Source of the DNA: Echria macrotheca
Lineage: Eukaryota; Ascomycota; Sordariomycetes; Sordariales; Schizotheciaceae
DNA: 64,000 bases
Direction: 5' to 3'
Assembly (NCBI GenBank): GCA_030411725.1
Contig: MU839828.1
Coordinates: 124,001 to 188,000, forward strand
Shown here: one piece after another, positions 1 through 11,023 of the stretch
How the letters are laid out: the number at the start of each line of letters is the position of its first letter
Position numbering within the stretch: position 1 is the first letter of the stretch
Notes under the pieces: generated by a model
What the model was told of the DNA's origin: nothing
Databases searched by the model: none
The model's input: only the letters and a program-made list of their open reading frames with translations
Made by a program: the position numbers and the translations under genes

Positions 1-1192
1 CCAAGACCATGTTCTTTTTTTCGTCTTTAGGGTCGCAGCACTGCTGGCACTGGCCCAGCGCTAGCCTCTTTTCATATTTGACAACGATACACTCAGGAGA
101 GGTCTCGCACACGGTTGCTAGCCATCGTGACAGGCTATGTCCCCGCCAGCACGGGGCTATCGACGTCTTGTTCGGTATGTTGTTCCGCCACTTGCTCATC
201 CTAGCCGAATAACCCCAACCACTCACCGGACCTCGAGGATGCTTGTGGCCGGGGCACAAGCCATTTGTGTTAGCCTCTTCTTGGTTGACCTCCCAGCCGG
301 GCGGAGGGTCGTCAAAGTAGAGACAGGTACACACGTTGGGATCGAAAAATTGGAGCTCGGTGGGGTACTTTCCTCTAGGAGTAGGATATAGCTTCTTTGC
401 TCCTCGGGTTCGAAGCCATTCTATTTGGCGCAATACGCCCTCTCCATCGACTGCCCGAGTTAATCCTAAACCCGAAACCTTCATATGTATCTCCGACTGT
501 ATTGAAATTGTAGGTTCGGGCGATGATTTCCGTTTAGGGAGGAGGGCACGGCAGTAAGGTTTCCCGCAGTACTCTCCCAAGTACACTCGGATACCTGGAC
601 CCTCCAAATCACCAGGGCAACGAGCGTTATCCGAGTCGTATTGGTGGGAGGGGTGTGTGCATTTCCACTCCTGGTAAGTAGGCCCTTTTCCGGATAGCCA
701 CGGCTCCAACTCATCCCATTGTAGCACTTTGTGGGCGCAAATATGGACATAACCCTCCCTGCCAATGCAAATACGTTTCTGTGATGGGTAGTGGCGCTGC
801 CGACACGAAAACAGGACGGCCGGGTGTTGAGCGCGGCATCCCGAACAATATAAAAACTGGGTCCGGAGCCGTATATCGGCCTCTGGGTCCATCTCGCGGC
901 AATTCTGGCAGAAAAGATCCTTCCGGAGAAGTGAGCGTAACGCAGGCATGACGTCTTGTGGGACTTTCTCGCGAGTTAACGGCGTTGGCTGGAGGTATCT
1001 GAAGGGTAGCATGTCGCGCGAGTTGTCGTGCAGATGTTGAAAGCGACTGTCCTTAAACAGTCTGAAGAAAACACGGCTCGTGCGTCTCAGACACAGTGTG
1101 GTGACATTATCGGCTTGGCCCATGATAGGCAGGAGAACCTCGTCAGGGAGGTCACACAGGCGAGGCTTGCCAATGTTGTCAATAACGGATAT
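1..1192 (-). CDS. F-box-like, cysteine-rich protein (3' part cut by window edge)
   Basis: One frame stays open on the minus strand from 1192 to the left edge, so the C-terminus is missing. It opens with an F-box-like stretch (LCDLPDEVLLPIM, then RRTSRVFFRLF) and continues into a region rich in paired cysteines: CQNC, CSGC, HICAHK, CTHPSH and, at the edge, CQQCC. F-box proteins recruit substrates to SCF ubiquitin ligases; the Cys/His part looks like a zinc-binding module. The exon begins after a good acceptor (TTTCAG, last base at 1193). The first exon and true start therefore lie upstream, probably between 1200 and 1300, and were not resolved. The nearest neighbour is the sulfotransferase-like gene on the same strand. 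The F-box call rests on the Leu-Pro-(D/E)E-V/I-L pattern only. Substrate and partner are unknown. Confidence 0.68.
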   Translation of the reverse strand, partial: MSVIDNIGKPRLCDLPDEVLLPIMGQADNVTTLCLRRTSRVFFRLFKDSRFQHLHDNSRDMLPFRYLQPTPLTREKVPQDVMPALRSLLRKDLFCQNCREMDPEADIRLRTQFLYCSGCRAQHPAVLFSCRQRHYPSQKRICIGREGYVHICAHKVLQWDELEPWLSGKGPTYQEWKCTHPSHQYDSDNARCPGDLEGPGIRVYLGEYCGKPYCRALLPKRKSSPEPTISIQSEIHMKVSGLGLTRAVDGEGVLRQIEWLRTRGAKKLYPTPRGKYPTELQFFDPNVCTCLYFDDPPPGWEVNQEEANTNGLCPGHKHPRGPVSGWGYSARMSKWRNNIPNKTSIAPCWRGHSLSRWLATVCETSPECIVVKYEKRLALGQCQQCCDPKDEKKNMVL

Positions 1193-2004
1193 CTGAAAGG
1201 GTTGACCTATGTTGATTGTGGATGGACAGGGACAAGCGTAGACGTTTCATGGGAGGAAAGGCCTTACCTACTTATACGCGTACGAACGGAATGACTCAAT
1301 CGAAGCTAACGCTGTACCCAGCCACCTTCGGAGAGCAGACGCCGGTGTTAGAGACAGCGGTTTTACCAACAGATTGGCCTATAGCGTTATCGTTTGCAAT
1401 AACGAAAGCTAAAAAAGAGTTCACAGCTAGCACAAAGTAGCCTTCCGGGCGTAGCTGCAATTCGGACGCAGCTGCAATTCGGCCGCAGCTGCAATTCAGT
1501 TGTAGCTGCTGAAAAGTTGGCAGTTTTCCATGTGAGTTTAAAAATACTAGGTGGTGATGCCTTTGACACCTACAGACTGGTTAGCCACGACGATGGTGGG
1601 GTGTGCGTCCGTGAATCGGTGGAGCGTTCTTTCGGCCGAGTACCTGGAATCCTACGGACGACATGTCATGTCGATGCAGGATGACAAAAACAAGCCTTAC
1701 CAGCACAAGTACTCCCATCTCAAACTGATGGAAGGCATTTGGGCCCGTCATTCTAAGAACCCAACCACAGCCAACCAGCGACGACACCCAGCCACCTGCT
1801 CCAACCAACCAGCTTCAACGTCTAGCACATTGGCAACTTGGTAACTAGGAAACCAATGTACCGAGAGAGGAGTTTAGCTTCAATGCGGTGAATTCCATTC
1901 GCACCCCAAATTTTGTGTGGCTCCATTCACCTCTCTACCTCAGCTGCGCTCAAACAAGATTAAACGCATCCTACCTACCTATACACTGGTATACCAAATA
2001 CTAC
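1193..2004. other. Intergenic, with probable first exon of the F-box-like gene
   Basis: About 0.8 kb with no gene I can support. The part next to 1193 must hold the intron and first exon of the minus-strand F-box-like gene. A short direct repeat lies at 1448-1500. Proline- and threonine-rich frames at 1740-2100 are low-complexity and not convincing as coding. Confidence 0.45.
1448..1500. repeat. Short direct repeat, three 15-16 bp units
   Basis: The unit GCAGCTGCAATTCGG occurs about three times in a row with one or two mismatches. Each copy contains the palindrome GCAGCTGC or a variant of it, so the stretch could fold or bind a dimeric protein. It lies outside any coding frame I accept. Confidence 0.6.
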
Positions 2005-2859
2005 TCAGAGCCAACCCTGACTCCGCGCCCACCAGGCAACACCCACTGCCCCCGCCGCAGCCACCCAGGGCGCCATCTTCCGGCCCAACTTCTTCAACAT
2101 AGCAACCTGCTGTCCCACGATCTTCTTCCTCAGCGCCGCCGCCTCATTTGCATGCGGAAACGGAAGCACCTCTCCATCCCCGCCCCTCGGCACCGCACAC
2201 CCCAGAAACTCGCACAACGGCTCCCACCCATCCCCCATCCTATACTCCAACAACTTCCCCTCCCTTCCAGCACACATCTCCCTAATCTCCCGATGATGCC
2301 TCTCCCACGCGGCCCGTAGCGTCTCCCGCCTCCTCAACTCCACCCCATCCCTCGCCCCGGCCCACCCAAGCAACATCTTGCGATTCGTCGGGCCCGCGAC
2401 AGACCCAATCATCGGCTCGACGGTATTCACAAAAAAGTCCGGCACAGTCCCGAACAGCGAGTCGACCACCCCCTCGACCACGGATTTATACCACTTGTCA
2501 AAGTCGCGCTCGACCAGAACGACCCTTGCATCCGGATAGGCATCAATCAGCGCAGGTCCAAACACCGAAGCAACGTCGGTCACGGCCTCGCACGATCCAA
2601 AGATGGCGTCCCATTCTGCGCGGGAAAAGGGTTTCTCAGGCCCGCGATAGGTGGGAAGGGAGGGGAATGTAGCGTCGGCGGCGGCGTTGAGGATCACCCA
2701 GTCGTCGTTGACGCCGAGGGAGTTGAGCCCGTGGTAGACGTTGGCGTAGCCGAGGGTTGTGAGGGCGGTGTACATGCTGTACGAGCCGGTGCGGAAGAGG
2801 CCTAGGCAGAGGACTTTCATTTCGCGCTTTGGCGGGGACGGGGTGGCTTCGGGGGCCAT
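2005..2859 (-). CDS. Sulfotransferase-like family protein (copy 1)
   Basis: A single exon of 284 residues. After a short polar N-terminus, residues about 15-25 form a P-loop-like GLFRTGSYS motif, the 5'-phosphosulfate loop of the fungal sulfotransferase family (Sulfotransfer_4 type). Later blocks support the same family: a YPDAR-VVLVERD strand at about 150-160, an EYRMGDGWEPLCEFLG block at about 220-240, and a C-terminal hydrophobic segment (WVAAAGAVGVAWW) that could anchor the protein in a membrane. Family members are expected to transfer sulfuryl groups from PAPS, but no fungal substrate is known to me. A paralogue lies at 24683-25660 with the same block order. The start is the first Met before the charged linker. 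I am sure of the family and unsure of the activity. Confidence 0.85.
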   Translation of the reverse strand: MAPEATPSPPKREMKVLCLGLFRTGSYSMYTALTTLGYANVYHGLNSLGVNDDWVILNAAADATFPSLPTYRGPEKPFSRAEWDAIFGSCEAVTDVASVFGPALIDAYPDARVVLVERDFDKWYKSVVEGVVDSLFGTVPDFFVNTVEPMIGSVAGPTNRKMLLGWAGARDGVELRRRETLRAAWERHHREIREMCAGREGKLLEYRMGDGWEPLCEFLGCAVPRGGDGEVLPFPHANEAAALRKKIVGQQVAMLKKLGRKMAPWVAAAGAVGVAWWARSQGWL

Positions 2860-3437
2860 CTTGGCGGTTTTTTGGGGGGGTGGTGTCTGATGCGGACGGC
2901 GTGGGTGACGGGAGATGTTGTCTTGAAAAAGTTTAAATCAAAATTTGACCGGCAATGGTTACGGCTTATCTTTCTTTTCAGGGGAGCGCAAATCCGTCCG
3001 GAAGGATTCATTAACACAGGGGTTTGTCTTACTACGGGTGGATTCAGTCCAGTGCTCATCCAATAATAGTCGGATACGAATACGAATAATGCCAAGTAAA
3101 ATTGTAGCCCGGGAAGGAGATTATGAACGACCATTGCGAGGAGACAAAAGAAAAGCTCACGGGAATTAGATGCTGTATCTCATGACTTCATCCCAGCTCT
3201 CACAACACTAAAACTGTCAAGTTCTGAAGACCAGCGCGTATGTCGGACCGCCGCAGGATTAAACAGGATCAAAAGTAGGTACCTAGGTCCCCTGTCCAGG
3301 AGGTGGCAGTGATGACAGCCCCCCAACCAGCGACATGTGAAACAGAAGGTTGTATCTAAAAACAAGTCTTTTGAGGGTGTCGGCAAAACCCGAGAAACAA
3401 ACTCGAGTGGCAAAAGTATCAGCAAAAAACTAACAAC
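2860..3437. other. Intergenic
   Basis: Upstream region of the sulfotransferase-like gene. I see no supported gene. A short AGGTACCTAGGT palindrome lies near 3280. Confidence 0.5.
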
Positions 3438-3523
3438 TGCACGAGCCGAGATTCGAACTCGGGTCCCTTGCTAGTCCAACGGCAGATGGGAAGCAAGGAT
3501 TCTAACCTCTGAACTACTCGTGC
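3438..3523 (-). tRNA. tRNA-Gly (anticodon CCC), with intron
   Basis: Read on the minus strand, the ends pair as a perfect 7-bp acceptor stem (GCACGAG with CTCGTGC) and are followed by discriminator A. The D-arm (GTTC..GGTTA) and the T-arm with GTTCGAATC are standard. The anticodon stem CTTGC/GCAAG closes a 21-nt loop starting TTCCCA. Removing 14 nt directly 3' of the purine after CCC leaves the usual 7-nt loop, so the anticodon is CCC and the gene carries a 14-nt intron in the normal place. No CCA is encoded, as expected for a nuclear tRNA gene. Confidence 0.87.
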
Positions 3524-4120
3524 TTCTTTGGTTCATATTCGGGTGTCCACAATTGTACCATATAGCTACCTGTTTAGCTTGGCTTGGCTTGCTTCCGAAT
3601 AAGATGGTTACCGGAGACTACCGCCAGTGACTCACATTACCAAGAGGATTCTTTAGACTAGAGACCAGCAAATACAGCCCGTCCGATGGTCGAATTGCTC
3701 AACTAACCTAGCCTTTTTCCTAAGTGGATATTGGCCGTTATCGGAACAGTCCCGCCCGCATGATCGGCTTGCGCCGGCTTTCAAATGTCACGATGGCGTC
3801 TGCCGGTCTTGGCCGGCGCATGTCGGACAGCCAGAGCGCGCCCTCCGCGCGACACGATCAAGCGGATGCAGTGAAACGATACGGAGAGATTGGATCACAC
3901 TGGTGACGGTTCCTGGACACCAGATGGCGGGATGCGGGGTTGTCGATACTCCAAATTGTCCAATACATAACAAGCATTCCACGGCTCCACGACAAAGCGG
4001 GTTCTGAATGGAGTCGGTGACTCGGTGGCGCTTGCTTTTGAACTCAACCATCCCTCAGCTCGACACCTATCAGTTGTTTTCTTCGCATTGGCCCTTTCCC
4101 TGTAAAACACCACCAATACG
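3524..4120. other. Intergenic, promoter side of the aminotransferase-like gene
   Basis: No coding frame that I accept. Small frames at 3724-3906 and on the reverse strand have no family features. The region should hold the promoter of the gene starting at 4121. Confidence 0.45.
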
Positions 4121-5571
4121 ATGGGCGAGATTCAGGACCTTGCAGTCCGAACAAAGGACTCACAAGCCAGCGATGGAGTCGTCACGTTCGGGAAGAAGCT
4201 CGCCAGCGACTTCCTGATGGACCCCGCATACCGCAATCTCAACCAAGGTCAGTCATTCTCAGATCAGCAGAATCGATACTGACATGTCATCCAGGCTCCT
4301 TCGGAACCATCCCGGCCGCCATCCAAGCCAAGCAGCGCGCCTACCAAGACCAGTCCGAAGCCCGCCCGGACCCCTTCATCCGCTACGACTTCCCCAAGCT
4401 GCTCGACGAGTCGCGCGCCGCCGTGGCCGCCCTGCTCAACGTGCCCACCGACACGTGCGTGTTCGTGAGCAACGCCACGATCGGCGTCAACACGGTCCTC
4501 CGCAACATCGTCTGGGCCGACGATTCCAATGACGAAATCTTGTATTTCGACACCATCTACGGCGGCTGCGGCAAGACAGTCGACTACATTGTCGAGAGCA
4601 CCTACGGTCGCGTGTCCTCGCGGCGCATCCCCCTGCTCTATCCCATCGAGGACGACGAGATCGAAACCGCCTTCCGGACCGCCGTAGCCACAGCCAGGGA
4701 TGAGGGTAAACGCCCGCGCATATGCATATTCGACGCGGTCTCGTCCCTCCCCGGCGTGCGCTTCCCCTTTGAGCTCATCACCGCCGCCTGCCGCGAGCTC
4801 GGCGTCCTGTCACTTATCGACGGCGCCCAGGGCATCGGAATGATCCGCCTCGACCACCTGGCAAGTGTCGACCCGGACTTCTTCGTGAGTAACTGCCACA
4901 AGTGGCTGCACGTCCCGCGCGGGTGCGCCGTGCTGTACGTGCCGCTGCGCAACCAGGCCATGCTCCGCTCGACGCTGCCGACCTCGCACGGCTTCGTGCC
5001 GCTGGAGAACGGCGACCCGCCGCGGCTCAACCCGCTGCCGCCGAGTGACAAGTCTGCTTTCGTCACGGCGTTTGAGTTTGTCGGGACGATGGATAACGCG
5101 CCATATCTGTGTGTGAAGGATAGTATTCGATGGCGGGAGGAGGTGCTTGGTGGGGAGGAGCGGATTTTGGGGTATACTGAGAATTTGGCGCGCGAGGGCG
5201 GGAAAAAGGCGGCGGCGATTTTAGGGACCAAGATTCTGGATAACGGGGCGGGGACGCTGACAAGGTGTGCTATGGTCAATGTTGCGCTGCCGATTACTGT
5301 CGAGGCGAGCGACCGGGACGTAAAGCCGAGAGATGAGGATCTCGACGGTGTTCCTGTGGTTCCAGCGGAGGATGTGGCCAAGGTTGAACGGTGGATGCTC
5401 AACACGCTGATGGACGAGTTCAACACTTTTGTGCCGCTATTTACATATCGCGGAAGGTTCTGGGCGAGGATCAGCGCGCAGGTGTTTTTGGGGATGGATG
5501 ATTTTGAATGGGCTGGGGAGACACTGAAAACAGTGTGCGAGCGGGTTGCCAAGGGGGAGTACAAGTCTTGA
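4121..5571 (+). CDS. PLP-dependent class V aminotransferase, LolT/Egt2-like
   Basis: Two exons, 4121-4247 and 4295-5571, encode about 467 residues. The 47-nt intron (GTCAGT..CATCCAG, branch TACTGAC) restores the NLNQGSFGT motif across the junction, which fixes the start exon. The fold-type I PLP signature is intact: DGAQG at about 218-222 holds the Asp that contacts the PLP ring nitrogen, and SNCHKW carries the Schiff-base lysine at about 245. Fungal relatives are annotated as isopenicillin-N-epimerase-like LolT proteins or as hercynylcysteine sulfoxide lyases (Egt2), which release ergothioneine. I cannot separate these from sequence alone, and no egt1-like gene is in the window. Probably cytosolic, as no signal peptide is visible. 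Confidence 0.85.
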
Positions 5572-5967
5572 AATCGGTGATCTGCACTCCCTAAGAAATG
5601 GACATGTTGAAAAGAAGGGCTACGCGCGTCGAGTTATTGCTTCTGGGTTTTATTCTGGCATTTTTACGAGATATTGCGCTGCGGTATATCTTTCTTTGGC
5701 GACAGCCTTCTGCGGGGAGCCATCCTGATCGCCGAAGAGAGCGGCTGACTTTGACACATCCAATACTTGAAACCACAGAACACGGTGAAGATGATTGGCG
5801 TATCACAAGCCAATCATGGCGATATCGTTGCCGCTTTCCCTGCTGTGCCCCTTTCCCTCCCCTCCATGATCTACCAGATAAATACGGCGGAGAAGGTATA
5901 TTCGCATCAAAGTTAGGAGTCTTACCATGCCGATGAGTATTGTCACGTCGCGACTCGCGGCAGCAAG
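5572..5967. other. Intergenic
   Basis: Gap between the aminotransferase-like gene and the membrane protein on the same strand. It holds a weak 112-residue frame (5598-5936) with one hydrophobic stretch. I do not accept it as a gene, because it has no conserved feature and ends just before the next start. Confidence 0.4.
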
Positions 5968-7465
5968 ATGATCACCTTCGTCCCCACATGTACCTTACCA
6001 ACTGGTCCTTCCCTCGTGCAGGACCCAGACATCCGTTCAACATGGGACATCCTCCGGAGCTCTTTCGCCGTCATCTTCCTCTGCACCTGGTCGATCCTCC
6101 GTCTCAACGTGCCCGCCCAACTCCGCGACGAGCAGCACTCAAACCGATGGCGTCGCTACCTCACCAAGCTGGGCCGGACCCTGTACGAGGTCCAGCGCAA
6201 GGCCAAATGGACCATCATGACCATGCTACTCCCGGAGCTGGTCCTCGGCTGCGCTCTAGAAAGCTATCTCGGCGCGCGAGAGAGCGCAAGGGCGATCAAC
6301 GAGGCTATGCAGCGGGAAGGGAGTGAATCAAAATGGACGCTGACACACTCGATGTACGCCAACATGGGTGGTTTCGTCATCCGGTTTCCGTCTCCGCCCG
6401 CGCCATCTCCCCCACCAGCGGACGAGAGACAACCTGAAGAAGGCAACAAAGGAGGAGCAGTACGAAAATGGCTCGACGACTTCGCCCACCACAACAAGCG
6501 GTACCACCGACTCCGAGGCCACCTCGACTGGGACGTCCACCCAGCCCACTGCGCCCTCGCCCAGACCCTCCTCTCGTCCGTCCCTCCGACGAACCCGCGC
6601 GCCAACGAGCACAAGGTCCTCCGCACGCTAATCGGCACCGTCTGGGCCGTCACGCCCCTCCAGCTAGGTACTCGAAGCCCACCGCCTCGGCCTGATCAGC
6701 CTCCCGTTTACTCTCGCCGCGTCCGAAATCCACGACAAGTCCAAGGACGACGCGCTCGTCAAGACCGTCGCTATGCTCAAGGTTGGTCTGCTCGCCGTCG
6801 ACCTCGCCCGGCGCGCGGCGGCGCGCATCCCCGCGTCGCAGGTCGAGGTCATGGCGCTCGCGTTCGCGTGCTGCGCGCTGTTTAGCTATCCCGTCCTGCT
6901 CCCGCAGCCGCAGGGCGTCGGGGTGCCGACGGTGATTCACGCGAAGCGGAGTGCGGCGTCTCTCGAGGAGATGGAGAGGATTTCGAGGCGGGGGTATTTG
7001 GTTCTTGGTGGGCGGCCGGGCGAGTATGCTATCCCCGACTTTACCGCGGCGATGCAGCCCGGCGCGGGGTTCGTGACTTCTGTCGGGACGGGCGTCGCGC
7101 TGGTTGTGTTTGGGGCGGTGCATTTGGCTGCGTGGGATTTGGCGTTTCCCAGTGTGCTGGAGAGGTTACTTTGGAGGGTTTCTGCTGTTTTGGTTACTGG
7201 GTTGCCGCTGTGCTGGTTGTTGTTGCTGGTTGGGATGAAGACGGTGGCGGGGTGGGAGGTTTTTGAGACGAGGAGCGGGACGGGGAAGAAGGTTTTTCGA
7301 CGGGACTGGGGGTCCAAGTTGTTTTTGGTGGTTACGTTGGTGGTGGTGGTTATTTACAAGGTTCCGCGAGTGTATTTGATTGTGGAAGCGGTGAGGTCGA
7401 CGTATTATCTACCCCCGAAGGCATATGCGGCGACGTGGACGAGTGGTTTTTTTCGTCTCGGATAA
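5968..7465 (+). CDS. Multi-pass membrane protein of unknown function, with reading-frame break
   Basis: The N-terminal part has the block TWDILRSSF..FLCTWSILRLNVP (residues about 22-50) and a later MYANMGGFVIRF motif (about 131-142). Both are typical of a large uncharacterised fungal membrane-protein family. The C-terminal part, in another frame, continues the same family: SEIHDKSKDDALVK, then ..SQVEVMALAF.., then several hydrophobic helices up to RLG. The two parts can be joined in two ways. One is to skip one base at about 6667, giving 498 codons including the stop. The other is a 52-nt intron at 6616-6667 (GTCCTC..CAGCTAG, branch GCTAATC), giving about 481 residues. The putative intron sequence itself looks coding, so a frameshift is at least as likely. 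Role unknown. Confidence 0.62.
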
Positions 7466-9280
7466 GTTATCATCTGGAACTACCTTTGCTATCCTGTCCC
7501 TATCCATTTTCTGGTTACTAGGTACTAGGTATATATGATCTGGTCGATTTCCGGTCAAGAGGTAGTCAGGAACTGGCAGATCCCAACTCCCCCATTTTTT
7601 CAGGGATGCGGTGAACGCACTGTGGTGCTTATTACACGACGTATCTGTCTGCTGCGAGACTGGGAGAGAAGCTTTGACAGTTTTACACTTAAACGGCGAC
7701 ATGTATCTGAAGGTAACGAGGCGCGGCACTGTATTATTCTCGGGGTCGAAATGGCTAGCATCTGGGGTGGTTTTCTCGTGAAGGCTACGATGCGCTCATC
7801 TCGGAGCTGGCCGGCCTCGGCCTTGAGGGCCGGCTCGGTAGCGCTGTGGTCGTGATGGTCGGATTCGCGCCGGACGACGTTAGCGGCGTTGCGGGTGTGC
7901 TGTTTGTGAAGATTTAGGCACCCTGATGGGCAAAGACCGCTAGTGATGTAGATGCAAGACATCTTAGACTATTTATTTACTTGCAGGCAACTGAGTCAGG
8001 AAGATGAAGGCATTCAGAACAAAGGAAACAGAATAAATAGATAGATGACCTGGCCCAGCTCCGGCTGGGCCAGTACTACCAATTGACACATAGTCTATTC
8101 CCTACAGAGAACCCAGATTCCCACACTGTTCGGAAAGCACCTCGCGGTCCTCAACCGGCTGAACACCAGCTTACTTAGGTACCTTACCTACGGATTTACC
8201 GGTCGTTTAAAAGGGAATTCGATGGAAAGGCGGCGCATATCGGATGTTTGGATTTCAATTTAGTTTTGGTCGGTCTGAAAGGTTTTCTCCGCCTTGGAAG
8301 CCTGTGGTGTTGTCCAAAGTTGATAAGGCGAACTGAAAAGCCCTGGGGTGTTTTGGGCCGGAGTATGGGCCGCGAGTGCGTCACTTATTTTCGTTGTAGG
8401 TAGGCAGCCGACGTGGACTGTGATAGTGGCGTCATTGGCACCAACACACCGAACACAGTGAGCAAGAGCATTCCAGTTTCCATCAGCTTCCCGCACCCAT
8501 TCTCAGCCGCACCACAACTTCCCTCCTGCTGGCCTTATCGAGCGGAGACAAATTTAGCATCAGCGAGCCCCCCCACTCTGTGCTCTTCGCAGGAAAGAGC
8601 CAACCTGCCCACGACAAACACACCAGTTTCAACGCGAGTTCGTTTCTCGTTCATGGCCACCTCAGCGACAGCCTGACCCCGCTGGGTAGTAGCTCTGAGC
8701 TGAACACGATAAGCACAATGCGGGCTCAGGGATCTCCGGCCAATAAAGTCGTCCTGTTTTCATTCGCTCCCCTTCACGAGAACCGATCAATGTGAGCCGG
8801 TGTGGGTGCGCAAAATCTCCCTTTTCGGACATCACGCACGTGCTATTGCTTCCCTTCCGTCCCCCCTTCCGCAGGCCCAACCCGATCCCCGCATCTGGGG
8901 TTGCTCATCCGTGTCACTGGCATGAGGTGGCAGGGCTTGACTGGCTGCAAAAATGTCCGTCTTGCATGGTGCCGCCGACGCCCGACATGAGAGCGCTCTC
9001 GGGATTTTGCCGATAGCTTGGCCACGATTCCCGAGGACAATGATCCAGCTGCTAGGCAGCTGCGTGCCCGGCACGGGAGGCCTTGGCGTCAATGGACCTA
9101 TGTAATATTTGAGAGGGTACTTGACGACTGGATGCTCACGCGACAGACTGCCGAATTTGGTGCTTGGTTGCTCGTCTCTCTTGATTCCATTCTCGACACA
9201 CGTACACCATAATAACGGAAACTTACTTCATCTTTGCAACGATACTTTCCTTGTTGCCTCTTCCTTTTGAACTGCCCGCG
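7466..9280. other. Long intergenic region
   Basis: About 1.8 kb without a supported gene. It contains a 50-codon coding-like tail on the plus strand (7759-7914, no start codon), a perfect 9-bp hairpin at 8050-8073, and CT-rich promoter-like DNA before the gene at 9281. Confidence 0.45.
8050..8073. repeat. Perfect inverted repeat (hairpin)
   Basis: CTGGCCCAG and its exact reverse complement are separated by the 6-nt loop CTCCGG. No T-run follows and no coding gene adjoins it, so a terminator role is not supported. Confidence 0.55.
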
Positions 9281-11023
9281 ATGGCTGGCTATCGTCCTGA
9301 CAATTCAAACCTCGTGGGAGTCTCGTTGGATGACATCTTCGCCAACGAACTCGAGTGCTCTCAATTGAGCAAAAGGACCAGGGTTTCCGTCCTCGAGCCA
9401 GATTACAAGAGTTTCCTCGATAAGGACAGCAAGAAAGTTATCGAGAAAGTTCGCGAACTCAATCGTGGGCAAGACGGCGAGTCCGTTTGTGAGGTGGATC
9501 TCGAAACCCAGGCTGTTTGCGAGACGAATCCGGAGACAGGTGACGAGAGAAATCGTGAGTACCGAAACCCCATCCCCAAGGGCCTTGACTTGATTGATGA
9601 TGCTCATGATTGTGAATCTCGGAGTTTAGCCTGGCAGGAGCTGGACGACAAGGGGTTCAAGCGTCGGCTTGAGGTATGCCTTTGCTTGTCTTCCACGATT
9701 AAGGGTAATAGGCGACGCTAACTTCAATCGTTTAGCACTGGGAATCATCCGGTAGGGAAACCGAGAAGTCGATGTAAGCGCGCAATACATCTTGTGGTTC
9801 ATTGCTGACACATATTTAGTCTGATCTCGTACGAGTCGGAGCTCACCACGGACTCCCCCGGCACCCTCACTATCTCTAAAGAGCTTTTTCGCTCAATGTG
9901 CGATATTCTGAGGATCCCGGCAATATTCGTGAAAGCCGTCCTTGCGAGTCCTTGGCAGGCTCATATATGTGGACAAGCCTATTTTATCGAGTCCAACCCG
10001 GATACGGATGACGACGGTAAAATTACGGGCGTGAGTATGTGACAACAACTTCACATTATCTACGATTGAGAAGAATGCCTGCTAATTCTCTTGTGATGCA
10101 GCAATTTTCTATCACTTCCAGAGTGGCCTGCAGTTCAACAGGAGCTACATATTCTCTCGACACCATCTCGAGAGCAACACGACGACCAACATTTGCATCA
10201 ACTGCATGCCATCCGCCCAGACATCATGGGGGGCGGCTGTTGGTCCGCTCCGGACTCAACCGGCAAACCGCAGCCCATTTTCCTTTCACGTCATGCTTCT
10301 TTACCGCATTCTCGAAAGCCTAGACTCGGACGCCGAGAAGCTGCGCACGAAGCTCCTTCGTCATGAGGATATCCAATCACCGCCAACAGACCTTGCCCTC
10401 GAAACGTGGAATCTTCACCACCTGGCGCAGAACATGCACATCCTTGCCGAGTATTACGCCGACGCCGAGGCCAAGGTCGAGTTTCTCATACAGGCGTACA
10501 GCGCCTATCAAAACTCTAGTTGGGTTGAACTCAAAGCGACAATGCGGGAGGACCTCAGCCATCTCGAGGCCATGAGGTGGAGAACGAGCGTGTCGAAGCG
10601 ATGGATCGTGGATTACAAGGATCGGGTGGGGATCCGGATCAACCACGTGTTCCACGTCTCGAACCAGGAACAAGCCATTTCGATGGGGACTGTTGCAGCG
10701 CTCACGCTCTTTTTTCTGCCTCCCACTTTTGTCTGTGTACGTTGCCCCTCGTTGAAGCATACATATAGCAGGACTCGTGGAACTTGAGACTAACATAATC
10801 TCAGTCTATCTTCGGCATGGATGTTTTCTATGTCTCGGGGGACTCAGGATCAAACCTGGGTGGATTGAATGTGTCGTCGGACTGGTGGCTGTACCCTGCG
10901 ACCGCGGTTCCTCTAACAGTTGTGGTTATCGGGATATGGATCCTCTGGCGTCGTACCAGACTTAAGCGGAAGTCCAGGCGGCTGCCTGACATTGAGAGTG
11001 GCAGATCCGGGTCATATCTGTGA
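9281..11023 (+). CDS. CorA-like membrane protein, five exons
   Basis: Exons at 9281-9673, 9736-9773, 9820-10034, 10102-10736 and 10805-11023 join in frame to 499 residues, all with GT..AG borders. The N-terminal two thirds is a soluble, mostly helical domain. The end has the layout of fungal CorA-like proteins: a helix with NHVFHVSNQEQ, a first membrane helix (TVAALTLFFLPPTFVCSIF), a short loop, a second helix (ATAVPLTVVVIGIWIL) and a basic tail. True CorA Mg2+ channels carry Gly-Met-Asn after the first helix. Here the triplet is GMD, as often seen in diverged fungal members, so Mg2+ transport is not assured. An in-frame upstream ATG at 9251 is possible; 9281 is preferred for its context. Confidence 0.83.

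Noticed and set aside
4638..5564. Long minus-strand frame opposite the aminotransferase-like gene
   Set aside because: It mirrors the real plus-strand exon and is Ser/Thr/Arg-rich, as expected from the complement of GC-rich coding DNA. It has no family motifs.
4121..5571. Firm naming as egt2
   Set aside because: Motifs fit both the LolT-type and Egt2-type groups, and no egt1-like partner is in the window.
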